Assembly (NCBI RefSeq): GCF_039134705.1
Contig: NZ_CP146256.1
Coordinates: 2,542,001 to 2,606,000 of the forward strand
DNA: 64,000 nt
From: Kineothrix sp. IPX-CK
GTDB lineage: Bacteria; Bacillota; Clostridia; Lachnospirales; Lachnospiraceae
Reading direction: 5' to 3'
Shown piece by piece: positions 1-7,617 of this stretch. Position numbers and translations under genes: made by a program. A model generated the notes under the pieces. The model did no database searches, had not been told where the DNA came from, and saw only the letters and a program-made list of their open reading frames with translations. How positions within the stretch are numbered: the first letter of the stretch is position 1; every line of letters begins with the position of its first letter.

Positions 1-859
1 CCAGTACTTGCCGAAAGCTTCTCTCTGATAACTTAGCATATATTGTCTGTTGAACCTTCTCCGCCGGCATTTGAACATTATCAATTTTGTGACTCTCTTT
101 TGATAATAGAAATAAATTAGCAAGGCAATGAACAACCAGATCAACAATCTCTAAATCATATTGGCTGGATGCAACAATATTTTCGTAATTTATTTTTTCT
201 TGAATTATTTTCCTAATATCTTCTTCCCTACTGTTATTAGATGATGATATATAATTTACATCATCATCTATATTAGTCTTATTAGATTCCATATTATGGA
301 CTTCCGGAATTCCATTTTCCGGACTTCCATATTTAGGACTTCCTTGTAGTTGCGGCGTTTTAGGGAATTCCATATTATGGACTTCCAGATTCTGGACTTC
401 CGGATTTCTATTTTCTGGACTTCCGGATTCAGGACTTCCAGATTCTGGACATCCTTGTATCTCCGGCATTTTATCTGATAACACCTCTTCCTCTTCATTT
501 GTTAAAATGAAGTTCTTAACATAAATCATAGCTGCCTGATTTGGTCGTCTTTTCTTTTCAATAAGACCAAATTTTTCTAATTCTTGCATGAATCTTACCG
601 CTATTGTTTTTGATACTCTAAAATCTTCTGTTATACTATCAATAGTGTAAATTACATAGACTCTCCTACTTTCATCAAGCCATTTATTCTTTCTTGACAG
701 ACTCATACGATCCAAGAGCAATCCATAAAGAATCTTTGCACCATATGATAACTCCTCAAACCTGGAGTCTGTAAAAAATAACTTCGGAACTTTTACAAAA
801 GAAAATTGTTCGCTTTCATCCCCTACAAAGTAACTAAAGGCCAAATCGTTTGTAAACAA
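1..859 (-). CDS. RepA_N-type replication initiator, C-terminal end outside the window
   Basis: About 286 codons are visible, open from a TTG start at 859 to the left edge. The TTG is chosen because a GGGGGAAAG ribosome site lies just upstream and no ATG fits. The N-terminus (DLAFSYFVGDESEQFSFVKV, then a winged-helix region with LSYGAKILYGLLLDRM) is the pattern of RepA_N initiators of Firmicute plasmids and integrated elements, which bind the origin and load the replisome. Residues about 130-192 are a low-complexity linker of repeated Pro-Glu/Gly-Ser-Pro-Glu units (PESGSPE, PEVQNLEVHNME). Residues after about 195 resemble the separate C-terminal domain of the family. ParA and its partner lie 6-7 kb upstream on the same strand, so this looks like the replication-partition module of a plasmid-derived element. 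A broken second copy lies at 10.9-11.5 kb. Family assignment is from recognition of the N-terminal pattern. Confidence 0.8.
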   Translation of the reverse strand, partial: MFTNDLAFSYFVGDESEQFSFVKVPKLFFTDSRFEELSYGAKILYGLLLDRMSLSRKNKWLDESRRVYVIYTIDSITEDFRVSKTIAVRFMQELEKFGLIEKKRRPNQAAMIYVKNFILTNEEEEVLSDKMPEIQGCPESGSPESGSPENRNPEVQNLEVHNMEFPKTPQLQGSPKYGSPENGIPEVHNMESNKTNIDDDVNYISSSNNSREEDIRKIIQEKINYENIVASSQYDLEIVDLVVHCLANLFLLSKESHKIDNVQMPAEKVQQTIYAKLSERSFRQVL

Positions 860-897
860 TATTCTTTCCCCCTTTCTCGCAAGCACAGCTCCTTTCA

Positions 898-921
898 CCT
901 GCTGTCTGAAAAGACAGCAGG
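898..921. promoter_or_regulatory. Perfect 9-bp hairpin upstream of rep
   Basis: CCTGCTGTC and GACAGCAGG flank a 6-nt loop about 40 bp upstream of the rep start codon. There is no T-run, so it is not an ordinary terminator. The same hairpin, with one stem base lost, is kept in the degenerate rep copy at about 11284-11307. Its position in the rep leader suggests copy control (attenuation or antisense target), which is inference. Confidence 0.5.
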
Positions 922-988
922 CACACTATGGCTTACAGTTATGTGATATATTTTATTTGGTAAAGCACACGACTTTATTCCTCCCACT

Positions 989-1020
989 AAAAAAGGGCAG
1001 CTGCACAGCCACCCTTTTTT
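989..1020. terminator. Bidirectional terminator-like hairpin
   Basis: AAAAAAGGG and CCCTTTTTT form a stem with A and T tracts on both sides. It lies downstream of the minus-strand gene at 1085-1651 and upstream of rep. A copy sits at about 11370-11402 in the duplicated rep segment. Confidence 0.7.
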
Positions 1021-1048
1021 GTACGGGTTATTTAGGAGGTACCCGTAC
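1021..1048. repeat. 8-bp inverted repeat GTACGGGT/ACCCGTAC
   Basis: GTACGGGT (1021-1028) is mirrored by ACCCGTAC (1041-1048) with a 12-bp spacer, immediately after the terminator hairpin. It is only partly conserved in the 11.4-kb copy. It could be a protein-binding site; no function can be assigned. Confidence 0.4.
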
Positions 1049-1084
1049 ACATCTATATTTTATGCGATTGCAAAATATAGCTAA

Positions 1085-1651
1085 TTATAAATCATACCAG
1101 AAAACAACCATTTCTTTTCCTTCTACATTTATGTATCTCTTAATAGATGTCCAGTTGGAAGGGATATATTTAAACTTAAATTCTTTAAAAGGAACGATTT
1201 TATTTTTCTTTCCCCCGGGCATCGATCTTCCAAATACTAGCTCATTAGGTTTTCTTATGTCATTGCCAAATATATCAACCATTACCCGTTTATTATAGAA
1301 GTTCATTCCCTTCTTATTTAAACTATCTATGTCAAATTTCTTCCATAATATTTCATCATTTGGAGATTTCTTTAATTTTTCTTTTGCAAGAAATCTTCTT
1401 ATATCTGATATTAGTCTGCTTACTATATTACTAATCCATCGAGAAACACCCAGCCAGACCACTGAAAGTATTGCAACTGCGTGAAACAAAAATATAAAAG
1501 TATAAGGAGAAATAGTTATTACCTTATTAGCCACACCTAAGAATACCGCTGCTATTAGACTGATTCCCATTAACCATAATATTATTAAAAAGAGTGTAGA
1601 ATACTTCATATTTTTTATTCTATCGTCATAAAGTTCAATTTTCTGATACAC
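1085..1651 (-). CDS. Two-TM membrane protein of unknown function
   Basis: 188 aa starting at a GTG that follows AGGAGG by 7 nt; the nearby ATG is in another frame that stops at once. Residues about 16-38 (FLIILWLMGISLIAAVFLGV) and 46-68 (PYTFIFLFHAVAILSVVWLG) are hydrophobic helices, followed by a basic cytosolic domain of about 115 aa. I do not recognise the family. It belongs to the accessory element. The last part of the gene and its terminator region appear again, degenerate, at about 11450-11510. Confidence 0.6.
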   Translation of the reverse strand: MYQKIELYDDRIKNMKYSTLFLIILWLMGISLIAAVFLGVANKVITISPYTFIFLFHAVAILSVVWLGVSRWISNIVSRLISDIRRFLAKEKLKKSPNDEILWKKFDIDSLNKKGMNFYNKRVMVDIFGNDIRKPNELVFGRSMPGGKKNKIVPFKEFKFKYIPSNWTSIKRYINVEGKEMVVFWYDL

Positions 1652-1664
1652 TCATTTACCTCCT

Positions 1665-1859
1665 CTAATCCTGCCAATCAATAAGTTCCAGATTATCTGT
1701 GATATTGCCTATTACTTTCGCATAATCCTCTAGCGAGCTTATAGGCATATCTGGGAGTCCCTTTCCCGCCGCGTAAAAACCAACACTATCCATATAGCAC
1801 TTATCTACTAGACAATATGCTTGGTAAACACCATATTTTATAATCATGTTGTCTGCCAC
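1665..1859 (-). CDS. Small hypothetical protein (64 aa)
   Basis: 64 aa from a GTG start at 1859 with GGAGG 8 nt upstream. Sequence is soluble and mildly acidic (MADNMIIKYGVYQAYCLVDK at the N-terminus), with two cysteines and no membrane segment. It ends 13 nt before the downstream membrane-protein gene (1651), so the two are probably co-transcribed. Family not recognised. Confidence 0.5.
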   Translation of the reverse strand: MADNMIIKYGVYQAYCLVDKCYMDSVGFYAAGKGLPDMPISSLEDYAKVIGNITDNLELIDWQD

Positions 1860-2066
1860 TATTTGTCCTCCTAAGTAGCTCTCGATTATATCTCCCTCAA
1901 ATACTTCTTATCCGGGTATATCAATTTTTCACGTTGATCGCCTACCTGACAATGCTCTTATAGCAGTTTCAAACCATTATTTTATTATAACGTTGGTTTT
2001 CGCTTGTATAATAAATTTAGCCCATGAAGGGCAACATCGACCTCATTTGTTCCTAAAATATTCATT

Positions 2067-2273
2067 TTACTCCTTCCCTTTATAGTATTGCTCATACCAA
2101 CGCGGCTCTCTTACATATCCTTCACTATTCTTTTGCATATTTTCCTGAAAAGAACACTTTTGGGGGTTATCACATTCGAATTTTTCACTTCTGTAAAAAG
2201 GACATTTATTAATATCCCTATCAAGTGTACATTTCACGAAATCACCTCTTTCTAAATTATTATCATAATACAC
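2067..2273 (-). CDS. Small Cys-rich protein (68 aa)
   Basis: 68 aa with four cysteines in a Cys-x8-Cys-x8-Cys-x5-Cys arrangement (CTLDRDINKC, then CDNPQKC), which may bind a metal. Start is a GTG with only a weak AATGGAAAT ribosome site, so the start is uncertain. It overlaps the end of the upstream small membrane-protein gene, which suggests translational coupling. Function unknown. Confidence 0.45.
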   Translation of the reverse strand: MYYDNNLERGDFVKCTLDRDINKCPFYRSEKFECDNPQKCSFQENMQKNSEGYVREPRWYEQYYKGKE

Positions 2274-2416
2274 TTTATTTCCATTACTACTATTATTATC
2301 ATAATTACTATATATAATAATTTACAAAACATTTTGAAAATCAACCATTTTATTTCTTGCTTTTCTTTAAAATTATCAGTTAGCAAATAACTTCTTAAAT
2401 CATAAGGTACCTTCAT
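2252..2416 (-). CDS. Small single-TM protein (54 aa)
   Basis: The ATG at 2416 has a good GAAAGGAAAT ribosome site, better than the longer in-frame start at 2443. The product has a polar N-terminal half (MKVPYDLRSYLLTDNFKEKQ) and a very hydrophobic C-terminus rich in Ile (LLYIVIMIIIVVMEIK), so it is a probable membrane-anchored micro-protein. No family recognised. Confidence 0.4.
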   Translation of the reverse strand: MKVPYDLRSYLLTDNFKEKQEIKWLIFKMFCKLLYIVIMIIIVVMEIKCIMIII

Positions 2417-2548
2417 TTTTATTTCCTTTCTGCTGATGAACAATTAACATTAGCTATAGTGGTAAGGCAATTTTTACAAGTAATATTTTTCATATAGGAA
2501 AAGTTAAATGTAATAGCAAATGCATATATATTAAAACAATTTCATATA

Positions 2549-3040
2549 TTGATAAAAAATAATTATGGTACATTTATGAAAATGCAGAATAGAAGCGCAT
2601 TAATTATTTTTATACTTATTCCTTTGGCTATTGGCTCATTATCAGCACTTATTAGTGGTAATATGTCAATGTACTACTCATTAAATAAGCCAGCTTTTAG
2701 TCCTCCGGCTAATCTCTTCTCCATTGTTTGGACTATACTTTATATTTTAATGGGAATTTCATCATACATAATATACATTTCGGGAAATCCAAATACCACC
2801 AAAGCATTATATGTATACGCACTTCAACTGTTCTTTAACTTTTGTTGGAGCATCATATTTTTTGGTCTCTCTCAATACTTATTTGCTTTTATATGGTTGC
2901 TTATATTAATATTATTAATAGTTAAAATGATTCAGCTTTTCTACAAAATCAGTCCAATAGCAGCGTATCTACAAATTCCATATCTAATATGGTGTATATT
3001 TGCTGCATATCTAAACTATGTAATTTATAAGATGAATTAG
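2549..3040 (+). CDS. tspO: TspO/MBR family membrane protein
   Basis: 163 aa with five hydrophobic segments, as in the TspO/mitochondrial benzodiazepine receptor family, which binds porphyrins or other tetrapyrroles in the membrane. Family marks are the loop KPAFSPPANLFSIVWTILY, the NFCWSIIFFG segment and the final LQIPYLIWCIFAAYLNY helix with conserved aromatic residues. Starts at 2549, 2576 (ATG) or 2582 (ATG) are all possible because none has a strong ribosome site; family length favours one of the two inner ATGs. It is the only plus-strand gene in this part of the element and converges on the HNH gene across a hairpin. The family call is firm; its role here is not known. Confidence 0.85.
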   Translation: MIKNNYGTFMKMQNRSALIIFILIPLAIGSLSALISGNMSMYYSLNKPAFSPPANLFSIVWTILYILMGISSYIIYISGNPNTTKALYVYALQLFFNFCWSIIFFGLSQYLFAFIWLLILILLIVKMIQLFYKISPIAAYLQIPYLIWCIFAAYLNYVIYKMN

Positions 3041-3047
3041 TTAGTTA

Positions 3048-3087
3048 TTAACCGGTTGGAAAAATAATACCAAGCCCAGCCGGTTAA
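3048..3087. terminator. Hairpin between convergent tspO and HNH genes
   Basis: TTAACCGGTTGG (3048-3059) pairs with CCAGCCGGTTAA (3076-3087). It lies between the two stop codons and can serve both strands, although T-runs are short. Confidence 0.5.
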
Positions 3088-3092
3088 CTCAG

Positions 3093-3398
3093 CTATATAA
3101 ATAGATCAGCCGCTTCTTTTGGCGCTTTCTCATAAAGCCATTTATTCTTCTCATAATTTCTGAAGCCTTCCACGTCAAAAGTTGTTTTGTAAGAATTACA
3201 ACTCCTGCAAGCTGGCATCATGTTGTCCATAGTGTCCGTTCCGCCTATTCTTAGCGGCTTTGCATGATCCACCTGCATCTTGCTAAAATCAATCTCACAG
3301 CCACAATAGGCACAGTGTCCATCATATTTATTATGTATTTCTGTCCTCTCTGCTTTAGATAACTTTCGTCTTTTTATCACTTTAATTTCAACGGCCAT
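3093..3398 (-). CDS. HNH endonuclease
   Basis: The start at 3398 (MAVEIKVIKRRKLSKAERTE) follows GAGAGGAGAACAG directly; the longer reading up to 3581 overlaps another real small gene and is rejected. In about 101 aa it shows CAYCG, then the core VDHAKPLRIGG, then DNMMPACRSCNSYK: two CxxC zinc knuckles around the catalytic His, as in phage and mobile-element HNH nucleases. It follows a Cys-rich small protein and a DNA methylase in the same direction, so a modification-cleavage pairing is possible but unproven. Confidence 0.85.
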   Translation of the reverse strand: MAVEIKVIKRRKLSKAERTEIHNKYDGHCAYCGCEIDFSKMQVDHAKPLRIGGTDTMDNMMPACRSCNSYKTTFDVEGFRNYEKNKWLYEKAPKEAADLFI

Positions 3399-3423
3399 CT
3401 GTTCTCCTCTCTTAAATCTCAGG

Positions 3424-3600
3424 TTAATCCTTATCCCAATCTGGTTTCCACTTATCAAAGTTCGTTTTTTGTTCTTCTTTTGTTCTGCATGGGTTTTTGC
3501 ATTTATTAAAACAATCATTGAGTTGTTCATCACATTCCTTGCATACTCCATATTTATTAACACACGGAAGCATTGTTCCACACACGTTACATTTTTTCAT
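3424..3600 (-). CDS. Zinc-ribbon-like micro-protein (58 aa)
   Basis: ATG at 3600 with AAAGGA 9 nt upstream opens a 58-aa frame ending 25 nt before the HNH start. It has eight cysteines: CNVC, C, CKEC, C, C, C (MKKCNVCGTMLPCVNKYGVC at the N-terminus), followed by a Lys/Trp/Asp-rich tail. The paired CxxC motifs suggest a treble-clef or zinc-ribbon fold. It is shorter than many gene-calling cut-offs. Position directly before the HNH nuclease suggests co-expression. Function unknown. Confidence 0.6.
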   Translation of the reverse strand: MKKCNVCGTMLPCVNKYGVCKECDEQLNDCFNKCKNPCRTKEEQKTNFDKWKPDWDKD

Positions 3601-3737
3601 AAATTACAAATCCTTTCTGTGTTAAATTCTAAATTAGATAGCATTACCTAACGCTTTTATTATGCTGACTTTTGCTCTTTGCGCACTATCTTGTCCATAC
3701 ATGGTATGAAAAATAATGTCGTCAATAACTTTATTAA

Positions 3738-4448
3738 TTACCTGTCCATTCCAATATCAAATAATGTTATCTGTGATTTATGCTCATTTAGTCTTTTTGA
3801 AGATAAGTCGTAATAACCTTTTTCTTTTTCAAAAGCTACGAAGTCATACCCCAAATCATAAAATGCTATCAAGCTACTTGCGCTGCCCGTATGGGTATCA
3901 AGTAATTTCCAACCTGGCTGACAAAAGTTATTTAGGATCCACTTGTATAATGCTACTGGTTTTTGTGTCGGGTGGATCCTTTTTTCATTTAATGCCTTAT
4001 TGCCTTGCATAATATCTCCATGCTCAATAGACTTTCCTTGTAACATTCCATTCCACATAAACTTAAACATTCTTACTGCAGAGTTGAAAGAAGTCCATGC
4101 TAATTCGCAATCGGCCCAGTTCGTAGTTCCATTACATTTATCCCATACAATCCAACATGAGCTATTTTTACCTATTTCCTCAGCGAAATAGTTACCGCCA
4201 AATATAATCTGATTCTTGCTTACACGAAACAATTCATCAAAATACTTTTGGTCTGTTTTTTCCTGATTCCAGATGGAGTAATCATATTCGGGGTGTGGAC
4301 CTACTCCTCCCTGAGACTTTCCATTCATATACCCGCCTACTTTTACATCTCCATACACTGGATCCACTATTGCAAGATCAAAATACTTATCTGGAAATTC
4401 TCTCATTCCATCCCTACAGTCCATGTTATAATATCCAAAATCTAACAC
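3738..4448 (-). CDS. Solo DNA methyltransferase (N6-adenine/N4-cytosine type)
   Basis: 236 aa from a GTG start at 4448 with GAGGAGATAAGGGA upstream. Catalytic motif IV comes first (LAIVDPVYGD, residues about 25-34, a DPVY variant of DPPY). HPTQKP and the SAM-binding motif LLDTHTGSASS come near the C-terminus. This is the beta-class order of N6/N4 methylases common in phages and integrative elements. It transfers methyl groups from SAM to DNA. No restriction endonuclease of a classical system is adjacent, so it is probably an orphan methylase; the nearby HNH gene is the only nuclease. The DPVY change keeps the Asp, Pro and Tyr that flip and contact the target base. Confidence 0.85.
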   Translation of the reverse strand: MLDFGYYNMDCRDGMREFPDKYFDLAIVDPVYGDVKVGGYMNGKSQGGVGPHPEYDYSIWNQEKTDQKYFDELFRVSKNQIIFGGNYFAEEIGKNSSCWIVWDKCNGTTNWADCELAWTSFNSAVRMFKFMWNGMLQGKSIEHGDIMQGNKALNEKRIHPTQKPVALYKWILNNFCQPGWKLLDTHTGSASSLIAFYDLGYDFVAFEKEKGYYDLSSKRLNEHKSQITLFDIGMDR

Positions 4449-4530
4449 TCCCTTATCTCCTCTAACTACTAATTTAATTAATAATTTTTTTCTCTCTACA
4501 CATACTAATTACATAAAGGAGGTCAAACGC

Positions 4531-4710
4531 ATGAAATCAACTAAAAATAAATCTATACCAACCACGCCTGACGGTTCCTGGGAGGGCACACAGCCCAAAC
4601 AAAGTTTTAAAACCCCTGGGACTCTTACAACCGACCTACAATACGACGACTATCCAGATTCGTCACCGCTTCCCAACAAAGAAGAGGAGGAAGGCCCGAG
4701 AGAGGATTAA
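4531..4710 (+). CDS. Acidic Pro-rich micro-protein (59 aa)
   Basis: A near-perfect AAAGGAGGTC ribosome site 6 nt before the ATG opens a 59-aa frame on the strand opposite its neighbours. The product is hydrophilic, with an N-terminal Lys/Ser/Thr part, a Pro/Gly/Thr middle (KQSFKTPGTLTTDLQYDDY) and an acidic tail (NKEEEEGPRED). No cysteines and no membrane segment; probably disordered. No family recognised. Divergent from the methylase gene with an 82-bp shared upstream region. Confidence 0.55.
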   Translation: MKSTKNKSIPTTPDGSWEGTQPKQSFKTPGTLTTDLQYDDYPDSSPLPNKEEEEGPRED

Positions 4711-4722
4711 TGCACTCTCGGT

Positions 4723-4750
4723 ACATAATTCTCCGGGACCGCAATTATGT
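4723..4750. terminator. Terminator-like hairpin
   Basis: ACATAATT and AATTATGT pair across a GC-rich 12-nt loop, 13 nt after the stop of the plus-strand 59-aa gene and just downstream of the convergent 60-aa gene. Confidence 0.4.
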
Positions 4751-4767
4751 GTTGATTTTGATTGCTA

Positions 4768-4950
4768 TTATTGTTTCTTCTGAACTTCAACCATCCTCCT
4801 GATCTTAAGTTTAAAACACGGAGCCAAAAGAACACATTCCACCGGCAGCCCAAAATATACACCTCGCTCATCTACACATACTATCCGATCATCTTCCTTT
4901 CGGCTTCCAGCACAGGCAGCGCAAAAGTTGTTATATCTTAATACACACAT
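4768..4950 (-). CDS. Small Cys-containing protein (60 aa)
   Basis: 60 aa from ATG 4950, which has AAGGAGGG 8 nt upstream. It carries CAAC near the N-terminus and further single cysteines (IVCVDERG, VECVLLAPCF), ending in a basic helix. It looks like a small metal-binding or redox protein. Co-oriented with the DUF2786 gene. Function unknown. Confidence 0.5.
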   Translation of the reverse strand: MCVLRYNNFCAACAGSRKEDDRIVCVDERGVYFGLPVECVLLAPCFKLKIRRMVEVQKKQ

Positions 4951-5010
4951 TTATGTTCCCTCCTTTTTGCAGAAGGCAGCGGCAGAAGCCAGTCCCGCCT
5001 CCTGCGGTAT

Positions 5011-5039
5011 GTAATGCCGGCCGACGCCGGGCGCATTAC
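5011..5039. terminator. GC-rich hairpin after the DUF2786 gene
   Basis: GTAATGC and GCATTAC enclose a GC-rich inner stem (CCGG/CCGG). It lies 30 bp downstream of the 5069 stop on the minus strand. It stands out because the surroundings are AT-rich. Confidence 0.4.
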
Positions 5040-5068
5040 CTATTAACTTCTAATTTAAGTAACCTAAT

Positions 5069-5602
5069 TTATGGATTACTTGAAGTTTCTATCATTGCCG
5101 CTCTGGTTCTCTTTTTTATAGCGTCTTGCATTGCCATGCGGCTTAAGTCCTCTGGTGTCAGCTCTGTTATATCAATATCCCTTCGTGGTGCGTCTGTCGG
5201 GAATATCTTTTGAGCTTGGATAAAAGCGCACATAAAATTGTCTAATTCTTCATAAAAGACATTGCGGTAAAACTCAAATTCAAGTTCTATCTCTATCTTT
5301 TGGGCTTTGGTGCAGTAAATACCTATTTTCTGTCGTGTTCCATGACTTTTATAATACTCCCGCCCCGCCGCCGCTCCGATAACCTTATACATGCATTGCT
5401 TAAGTAGTGTAATCTCATGCTTTCCTTTGTAGCTGAATAAAAAATACTCTACCTCTTCTGTTTCTAGCTCTTCCAGTGTCTCTATGCCGTTCTTTGCTAA
5501 CAGCTTATCCAGCATGGCTTGCGCCGTTGATTTTTCCCCGCCCACACCACGTTCTGCCAATGCTTGTAACTTTTTGAGGCGCTGTAGTATCTTTTCATTC
5601 AT
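5069..5602 (-). CDS. DUF2786-domain protein
   Basis: 177 aa. Residues about 5-45 (LKKLQALAERGVGGEKSTAQ, then a second helix MLDKLLAKNGI) match the DUF2786 pattern of phage and plasmid proteins, where a short helical domain precedes a variable C-terminal part. The remaining 130 aa are mixed helix and strand and unrecognised. It lies 22 bp downstream of the ParB-position gene in the same direction. Role in the element unknown. Confidence 0.65.
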   Translation of the reverse strand: MNEKILQRLKKLQALAERGVGGEKSTAQAMLDKLLAKNGIETLEELETEEVEYFLFSYKGKHEITLLKQCMYKVIGAAAGREYYKSHGTRQKIGIYCTKAQKIEIELEFEFYRNVFYEELDNFMCAFIQAQKIFPTDAPRRDIDITELTPEDLSRMAMQDAIKKRTRAAMIETSSNP

Positions 5603-5624
5603 TTTAACCTCCAGTAGTAAAGTT

Positions 5625-6632
5625 TTAGTTTATCGAATAACATAAATACTCGATAGATAAGCTAACCCCCATTTCTTTACCACATTTTGGGCATTCCACA
5701 ACACTGTTATCCATATTGCCATTACAAGCTTCTCTACCATCAAATACATGATGACAGTAGATGCACTCACAATCATCCATTCTTTGTGTACTATCAGCTA
5801 CCATTTTAACCGGAGAACTGTCAGGTAATATCTCTGGATAATCCTGAACGCTCATCTGTCCTGGAAGCTGCTGATCTACATTGCTGTCCGGTTCCACAAT
5901 ATTCTCCGGTTCCGGCTGCGATTTTACTTTCAGCGAAATATATAGATTAATTAACTTAATCAGATGCGCCCATGTGATTTCCTCTGCCCTTCCAATCTTA
6001 ACTCCACGCGGAGAGCATTGATAATTTAATCCACCACTATTTCCACCAGAGTGTCCCTTACCCAAGTATTGTATAAGCAGTTCCTTTAAATTACTTCTGT
6101 TATCGTCATAGTTCTTAGCATGGATATCATAAAATTTTTGTATTTCTGCTTCCGAAGGTTCTTTAACCTTTTTTTCTTCCCTTGCAATTTTTCTAATTTC
6201 AACTACTGTCTGCTCCGGTTTGATTTCTTCCTTAATCTCGTCAGGAAGCGCAAGCATTTCTTGGAGCTGCGATTTATTAAAGCCAGCATATTTCTCGTCT
6301 AATAGCGGAGTATCTCCATTTACTGAAAATGCATCATTCATCTGCATATAATTGCTTGCTGCAGGCTGTGATAGACCAAACTCTTCCTTGGCACATTCCC
6401 ATATATTTTGATAATTCCCCTCTTTGTATAGCTCATTCTCTTTGATATGCTTTAGATAATAACCAATGGCAACGAAGGATTTTCTTACTCCATGAAAGTT
6501 GTCGCGAATGATATCCAATGAATCCTCATATCCTACATCCCGATACCATTCTCCGTTCTGGTCCTTAAAGATTGGACTGGTGAAAATGGAAGTGTAATTA
6601 TTCACTTCCACCGAAGGCATTTTTCTACTCAT
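5625..6632 (-). CDS. ParB-position partition partner with C-terminal zinc ribbon
   Basis: 335 aa starting 7 nt after the parA stop, so it is in the same transcript and takes the place of ParB or an adaptor in a plasmid partition system. Residues about 50-115 contain a helix-turn-helix-like stretch (KEEFGLSQPAASNYMQMNDA). A central charged region (PDEIKEEIKPEQTVVEIRKI) is followed by a Gly-rich segment and a Pro/Asp-rich linker. The C-terminus has a CxxC pair (CECIYCHHVF and VECPKCGKEM), a probable zinc ribbon. I do not see the classical ParB N-terminal CTPase motifs, so centromere-binding function is inferred from position. Confidence 0.65.
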   Translation of the reverse strand: MSRKMPSVEVNNYTSIFTSPIFKDQNGEWYRDVGYEDSLDIIRDNFHGVRKSFVAIGYYLKHIKENELYKEGNYQNIWECAKEEFGLSQPAASNYMQMNDAFSVNGDTPLLDEKYAGFNKSQLQEMLALPDEIKEEIKPEQTVVEIRKIAREEKKVKEPSEAEIQKFYDIHAKNYDDNRSNLKELLIQYLGKGHSGGNSGGLNYQCSPRGVKIGRAEEITWAHLIKLINLYISLKVKSQPEPENIVEPDSNVDQQLPGQMSVQDYPEILPDSSPVKMVADSTQRMDDCECIYCHHVFDGREACNGNMDNSVVECPKCGKEMGVSLSIEYLCYSIN

Positions 6633-6639
6633 CCTGTGA

Positions 6640-7428
6640 CTATGCCTCCTTTATAAATTCTTGCGTGAACTGTTCATAGGCAGCCGCCACTTTTCCTGTT
6701 CCGTCATAAAGATAGATGCTTTTTCCGGATGCCGGGGCTTCCTCTGCTGTTACTGCCCTGGGAATATGCGTGTGATAAACATTTATATGCTGCCCATAGG
6801 CTCCTTCTACTACCTTTTTAATTTCTTTGAAGTTATTCGTCTGAGGATTTGCAAGTGTTAGCAGAATACCTTCAATTGTCAGTCTTGTATTCAATCCTCC
6901 CGTTACGACCTGATTAATGGTATTAAGAAGCTGCTCTAAGCCCTTTACACTGTAGAACTGCGCCTGGACTGGTATCAGTACGCTATCGGCTGCCGTAAGT
7001 GCATTTAAGGTGATAATGTCCAGACTCGGTTTACAGTCCAATAATATATAATCGTAATTATCAGAGATCATTTGAATATATTTGTCGAGGATCTTTTCTC
7101 TGCCTATATAGACAGCCAGCAACTTCATTTCCATAGTTGCCAGTTCTATGTTGGCCGGGAGAATATCAATACCTTCCTGGCTGTGAATGATTCCATAATC
7201 ATTGGCTATTGTGTAATCCTTTTCTATGACTCTGTCGAGCACGTCACTTACAGTAACTTCGAGCATGTCCGGATTATAGCCCAAAGATTGCGTTGAGTTC
7301 CCCTGCGGGTCAAAGTCTATGAGCAAGACTCTCTTCTTTTTCCTCGCAAGACCAACACCTAAACTAATGCATGTCGTGGTTTTTCCTACTCCACCCTTTT
7401 GATTCGCAATCGCAATAATTCTACCCAT
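6640..7428 (-). CDS. parA: ParA/Soj-type partition ATPase
   Basis: 262 aa from ATG 7428 with AAGGAGGAATATAAA upstream. The deviant Walker A motif KGGVGKTT is at residues 11-18, followed by the switch region LLIDFDPQGNSTQSLGY and Walker B-like YDYILLDCKPSLDIITLNAL. ParA ATPases bind DNA nonspecifically in the ATP state and move plasmid or chromosome centromeres. The gene heads an operon with the partner at 5625-6632 and the DUF2786 gene. Together with RepA_N it shows a plasmid-type backbone. Confidence 0.95.
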   Translation of the reverse strand: MGRIIAIANQKGGVGKTTTCISLGVGLARKKKRVLLIDFDPQGNSTQSLGYNPDMLEVTVSDVLDRVIEKDYTIANDYGIIHSQEGIDILPANIELATMEMKLLAVYIGREKILDKYIQMISDNYDYILLDCKPSLDIITLNALTAADSVLIPVQAQFYSVKGLEQLLNTINQVVTGGLNTRLTIEGILLTLANPQTNNFKEIKKVVEGAYGQHINVYHTHIPRAVTAEEAPASGKSIYLYDGTGKVAAAYEQFTQEFIKEA

Positions 7429-7484
7429 TTTATATTCCTCCTTAATATAAAATAAATTTGTGTATAAAAAAAAGACTTCATTGA

Positions 7485-7600
7485 AGCCTTTTATTACCTG
7501 AGATAAAGAGTAACTATCTATTAATAATTTGCGTTTGTATAACTATATTTCTGTATCAAAAAACTACTAACCTAATATTTCAGAGTTAGTAGTTGATTCA
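7485..7600. repeat. Junction J1: repeated segment plus terminator hairpin
   Basis: Bases 7485-7555 are about 85% identical to 9803-9873 and partly to 19875-19903 (shared core TAACTATCTATTAATAA). They are followed by AACTACTAAC (7562-7571) and GTTAGTAGTT (7585-7594), a terminator hairpin with a T-run on the minus strand for the gene at 7618. This is the leftmost of several gene borders that carry related inverted motifs. Confidence 0.6.
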
Positions 7601-7617
7601 TTTTTCTGTGTTAACGA

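Noticed and set aside
268..498. 76-codon minus-strand frame rich in KSIIWN/EVRK repeats
   Set aside because: It is the out-of-frame reading of the repeat linker of the rep gene, which is open in the frame starting at 859.
957..1298. 113-codon plus-strand open frame
   Set aside because: It runs over the terminator, the palindrome and the antisense of the 1085-1651 gene; no ribosome site and an implausible composition.
3399..3581. N-terminal extension of the HNH protein
   Set aside because: The true start at 3398 has a strong ribosome site, and the extension overlaps the eight-Cys gene in another frame.
3641..3737. Short minus-strand frame ending KALGNAI downstream of the methylase
   Set aside because: Looks protein-like over about 30 codons (DDIIFHTMYGQDSAQRAKVS) but has no credible start; could be a remnant.
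4953..5213. 86-codon plus-strand frame
   Set aside because: Antisense to the DUF2786 gene and its hairpin; no ribosome site.
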